From the NCBI GenBank assembly GCA_964648365.1, contig CAZYLK010000243.1, positions 1 through 7,267 on the forward strand: a stretch of 7,267 nt of DNA. Direction: 5' to 3'. Both the position numbers and the translations under genes were made by a program. This stretch comes from SURF-32 sp964648365. Lineage in GTDB: Bacteria; Planctomycetota; Phycisphaerae; UBA1845. Shown piece by piece: positions 5,926-7,267 of the stretch. The notes below the pieces were generated by a model, which made no database searches, was not told the origin of the DNA, and saw nothing but the letters and a program-made list of their open reading frames with translations. The first letter of the stretch is position 1; the number at the start of each line of letters is the position of its first letter.

Positions 5926-5928
5926 CTA
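5926..5928 (-). other. Premature in-frame TAG in kinase catalytic domain
   Basis: Reading the minus strand, the codons are GAC GCG GTT CAT TAG GCC CAC CAG CGC GGC GTC ATT CAT CGC GAC, i.e. D A V H stop A H Q R G V I H R D. Kinases of this family normally have an aromatic or other residue at the stop position, so a Tyr codon (TAC or TAT) changed by one base is the simplest origin. TAG also serves as the normal stop of the sigma gene just upstream (6675-6677). Confidence 0.85.
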
Positions 5929-6507
5929 ATGAACCGCGTCGCCCAGGTCGGCCAGGAGTTCCAGGCGGCGGCGCAGGCCTGGCTGCTCGCGTTCAATGAA
6001 CCGGCGCAGCGTCGGTCCCTCGATGAACTCCATCGCGAAATAGGGCAATCGGCCGCCGGTGTCGGAGTCGATCGCCCCGGCCTCGTAAACCTGGGCGATG
6101 CCCGGATGGCGCAGGCGGGCGAGCACGTCGGACTCGAGCGTGAACCGGCGAACGGCTTCGTCGGAGCTGCGCCCGGGATGGATGACTTTCAGCGCGACCG
6201 ACCGGCGCGGGTTGTCCTGCACGGCCTCGTAGACGACGCCCATGCCGCCCTGGCCGAGCCGCCGGACGATGCGATACGGACCCAGCGCGTCCGGAATCGA
6301 GTCGGCCCCGTCGCCGCCCGGCGCCCGGTGCGCCGCCGACAATGCCGCTCGAACCGGATCGAGAATGCGCAGGTTCTCCTCGACTTCACCCAGCATCCGC
6401 CCGCAGTCGGGGCAATCGGCCACATGCCGCCGCAGGTCTGCCCCGGAGGCGTCGTCCAACCCCCCGGAAGCCAGTTGCTCGATGTCTTCGTAGTCCGGAC
6501 AGATCAC
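5926..6507 (-). CDS. N-terminal part of receptor kinase: zinc-finger head and kinase N-lobe
   Basis: 193 residues up to the premature TAG, starting at GTG. Residues 1-47 form an anti-sigma-like zinc-finger head: Cys3, then HVADCPDC giving His28, Cys32 and Cys35 (H-x3-C-x2-C), the pattern of ZAS/zf-HC2 domains that bind ECF sigma factors. A linker leads into the kinase N-lobe. The glycine loop is LGQGGMGVVYEA (Gly85, Gly87, Gly90), the ATP-anchoring lysine is Lys107 in VALKVIHPG, and the likely alpha-C glutamate is Glu125 in FTLESDVL. The hinge region is YFAMEFIEGPTL. The product stops at AVH, a few residues before the catalytic loop, so alone it would be a catalytically dead zinc-finger plus N-lobe fragment. 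It lies 167 nt downstream of the ECF sigma gene and is probably co-transcribed with it. Such a fragment could still bind the sigma factor through the head (inference). Confidence 0.8.
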   Translation of the reverse strand: MICPDYEDIEQLASGGLDDASGADLRRHVADCPDCGRMLGEVEENLRILDPVRAALSAAHRAPGGDGADSIPDALGPYRIVRRLGQGGMGVVYEAVQDNPRRSVALKVIHPGRSSDEAVRRFTLESDVLARLRHPGIAQVYEAGAIDSDTGGRLPYFAMEFIEGPTLRRFIEREQPGLRRRLELLADLGDAVH

Positions 6508-6537
6508 TTGTGCATCTCTTACCCCGCGAACTCAGAG

Positions 6538-6578
6538 CCCCGCCTTTCAAGGCGGGGTCCACCGGTTACGAGCCGGTG
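6538..6578 (-). repeat. Two adjacent hairpins in the sigma-kinase spacer, REP-like
   Basis: Plus-strand coordinates: CCCCGCCT (6538-6545) pairs with AGGCGGGG (6550-6557) across a TTCA loop. Next to it CACCGG (6560-6565) pairs with CCGGTG (6573-6578) across 7 nt. Neither is followed by a T run in the direction of transcription, so they are unlikely to be intrinsic terminators. The first ends 30 nt before the kinase GTG. Their simple GC-rich palindromic form resembles repetitive intergenic elements seen in planctomycete genomes (from memory, not checked). They could also stabilise or tune the sigma-kinase transcript. Confidence 0.6.
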
Positions 6579-6674
6579 CCACACCGGAGCCCGCCTCGCA
6601 CCGACTCCTCCGGTATTCGCCGCCGGCACAGCACTTTTCTCATCTTCTCCGCGCGGGCGCCACGCCGCACGGGC

Positions 6675-7267
6675 CTACATCACGTCCTCAAACTCGGACC
6701 GCAGTTCCCGCAGCCGCTTGAGCACCCGGTGCCGGGCGTTGTAAACCGCCTTGACGGGGATGCCGAGTTCGCGGGCCACGTCGGCCGGTTTGCGGTCTCC
6801 CTGAAGGCTGAGTTCAAACGCCGCAACGGTCTGCGTCTCGAATTCGACGCGAATCCTCGCCAGGCATTCGCTCCAGAGTGAGCGCTCCCAGTCTTCCTCC
6901 CACGCCGACTGGGCCGCCGGCTCGTCCGGAAGCTGTTCGAAGAAGTGCGTGGAGGGCTGCCCCGGTTCCAGCTTCGCGTTGCGGCGGGCGGCTTTCTGGC
7001 GGTGGCGGCGGACGTGATTGAAGGCGATGCCAAACAGCCAGCCGCTGAGCCGGCCGCGCTGCGGGTCGTAGTCGCCACCGCGGAAGCTCTCGGCAAACGC
7101 CAGCAGCACCTCCTGGGCCACGTCCTCGGCTTCCTGCTCCTTCAAGCCCGCGCGACGGGCGAAGCGCACCACCGGCTCGCGAAACCGGCCGTCGAGTCGG
7201 TTCCACGCGTCATGATTCTCGTAGGCCTTGAGCCCGTCGAGGATCGTCGATGTCGTCAGCCACTCCA
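6675..7267 (-). CDS. ECF-family RNA polymerase sigma factor (5' end outside window)
   Basis: Directs RNA polymerase to a specific set of promoters. 196 codons are visible and the frame is still open at the window edge. The readable N-terminus begins EWLTTSTILDGLKAYENHD, typical of planctomycete ECF sigma factors, so probably only a few codons are missing. The GTG at 7172 is an internal Val, because the conserved upstream residues (AWNRLDGRF) are in the same frame. Sigma region 2 is visible as VRFARRAGL, then AEDVAQEVLLAFAES (region 2.2), then GRLSGWLFGIAFNHVRRHRQ (2.3-2.4, -10 recognition). An acidic linker (FFEQLPDEPAAQSAWEEDWE) leads into sigma region 4, VAAFELSLQGDRKPADVARELG and VYNARHRVLKRLREL, a helix-turn-helix that would contact the -35 element. 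There is no extra C-terminal domain. It ends in TAG, 167 nt before the kinase start, and the pairing with a kinase suggests control by phosphorylation or zinc-finger binding (inference). Confidence in the family is high; its regulon cannot be read here. Confidence 0.93.
   Translation of the reverse strand, partial: EWLTTSTILDGLKAYENHDAWNRLDGRFREPVVRFARRAGLKEQEAEDVAQEVLLAFAESFRGGDYDPQRGRLSGWLFGIAFNHVRRHRQKAARRNAKLEPGQPSTHFFEQLPDEPAAQSAWEEDWERSLWSECLARIRVEFETQTVAAFELSLQGDRKPADVARELGIPVKAVYNARHRVLKRLRELRSEFEDVM

Larger units (their letters stand above)
3868..6507 (-). pseudogene. Zinc-finger / Ser-Thr kinase / TM / TPR receptor kinase, interrupted by in-frame TAG
   Basis: Whole locus of a 879-codon receptor-type protein kinase. 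Residue numbers count from the GTG at 6507; no ATG, GTG or TTG lies between that codon and the upstream in-frame TGA at 6532-6534, and its Shine-Dalgarno is weak (AAGAG). Order: zinc-finger-like head (1-47), kinase domain (about 77-349), transmembrane helix (about 374-395), Ala/Glu/Arg-rich coiled coil (about 398-445), TPR array (about 484-865). Codon 194 is TAG (5926-5928) where a Tyr is expected in the phrase AVH-Y-AHQRGVIHRD. The frame continues with no other stop or shift through HRD, DFG, SPEQ, TM and all TPRs to TGA at 3868. The interruption may be a recent nonsense mutation, a sequencing or assembly error, or a readthrough site; the sequence alone cannot separate these. The two halves are listed separately. 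Confidence 0.7.

Noticed and set aside
3868..6507. Reading the TAG as pyrrolysine or a changed genetic code
   Set aside because: TAG is the stop of the adjacent sigma gene, the expected residue is an ordinary Tyr-type position, and there is no nearby sign of pyrrolysine machinery.
4684..6744. Long plus-strand open frame of 686 codons across the kinase
   Set aside because: Antisense shadow of the kinase and TPR codons; its repetitiveness simply reflects the 126-bp TPR periodicity.
1..7267. CRISPR array, tRNA, rRNA, insertion sequence or phage genes
   Set aside because: No spaced direct repeats, cloverleaf sequences, rRNA signatures, transposase motifs or phage-type proteins were seen on either strand.

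Overview
This GC-rich window reads as planctomycete chromosome (Planctomycetota; class not determinable). The main reasons are an ECF sigma factor with the TTSTIL-type N-terminus, directly followed by a membrane Ser/Thr kinase carrying a zinc-finger head and a TPR tail. The secreted C1 peptidase with a lectin-like domain, the TSP3-like calcium-loop module on an exported hydrolase, and palindromic intergenic repeats fit the same picture. All convincing genes are on the minus strand, so transcription runs from 7267 towards 1.

Layout in transcription order. (1) 7267-6675: ECF sigma factor, 5' end outside the window. (2) 6674-6508: 167-nt spacer with two strong hairpins, one of which has an alternative partner. 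(3) 6507-3868: a zinc-finger / protein kinase / transmembrane / coiled-coil / TPR receptor kinase, interrupted by one in-frame TAG at 5926-5928 just before the catalytic HRD motif. The frame is otherwise intact for 685 further codons. (4) 3867-3562: spacer with a REP-like hairpin, a good sigma70-type promoter, a foldable leader and a 15-codon leader ORF with a near-perfect Shine-Dalgarno. (5) 3561-2032: exported serine beta-lactamase-like hydrolase with a Cys-rich TSP3-like N-terminal module. (6) 2031-1927: directly after its TAA, in the same frame, 34 codons of strikingly coding-like sequence encoding a transmembrane-type segment. (7) 1926-1674: spacer with a second sigma70-type promoter and a small hairpin. 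(8) 1673-87: exported papain-like (C1) cysteine peptidase with a lectin-like domain and a Cys-rich C-terminal domain. (9) 86-1: no gene assigned.

Working model (inference): the sigma factor and kinase form a signalling pair. An extracytoplasmic TPR sensor would control the cytoplasmic kinase, whose own zinc-finger head may bind the sigma factor. As sequenced, the kinase cannot be made as one active protein without stop-codon readthrough, unless the TAG is an error. The two exported hydrolases appear to be separately transcribed and are not obviously part of the signalling pair, though they could be targets of it. The best leads are the two in-frame stops (TAG in the kinase, TAA before the transmembrane-like tail) and the structured leader of the beta-lactamase-like gene.
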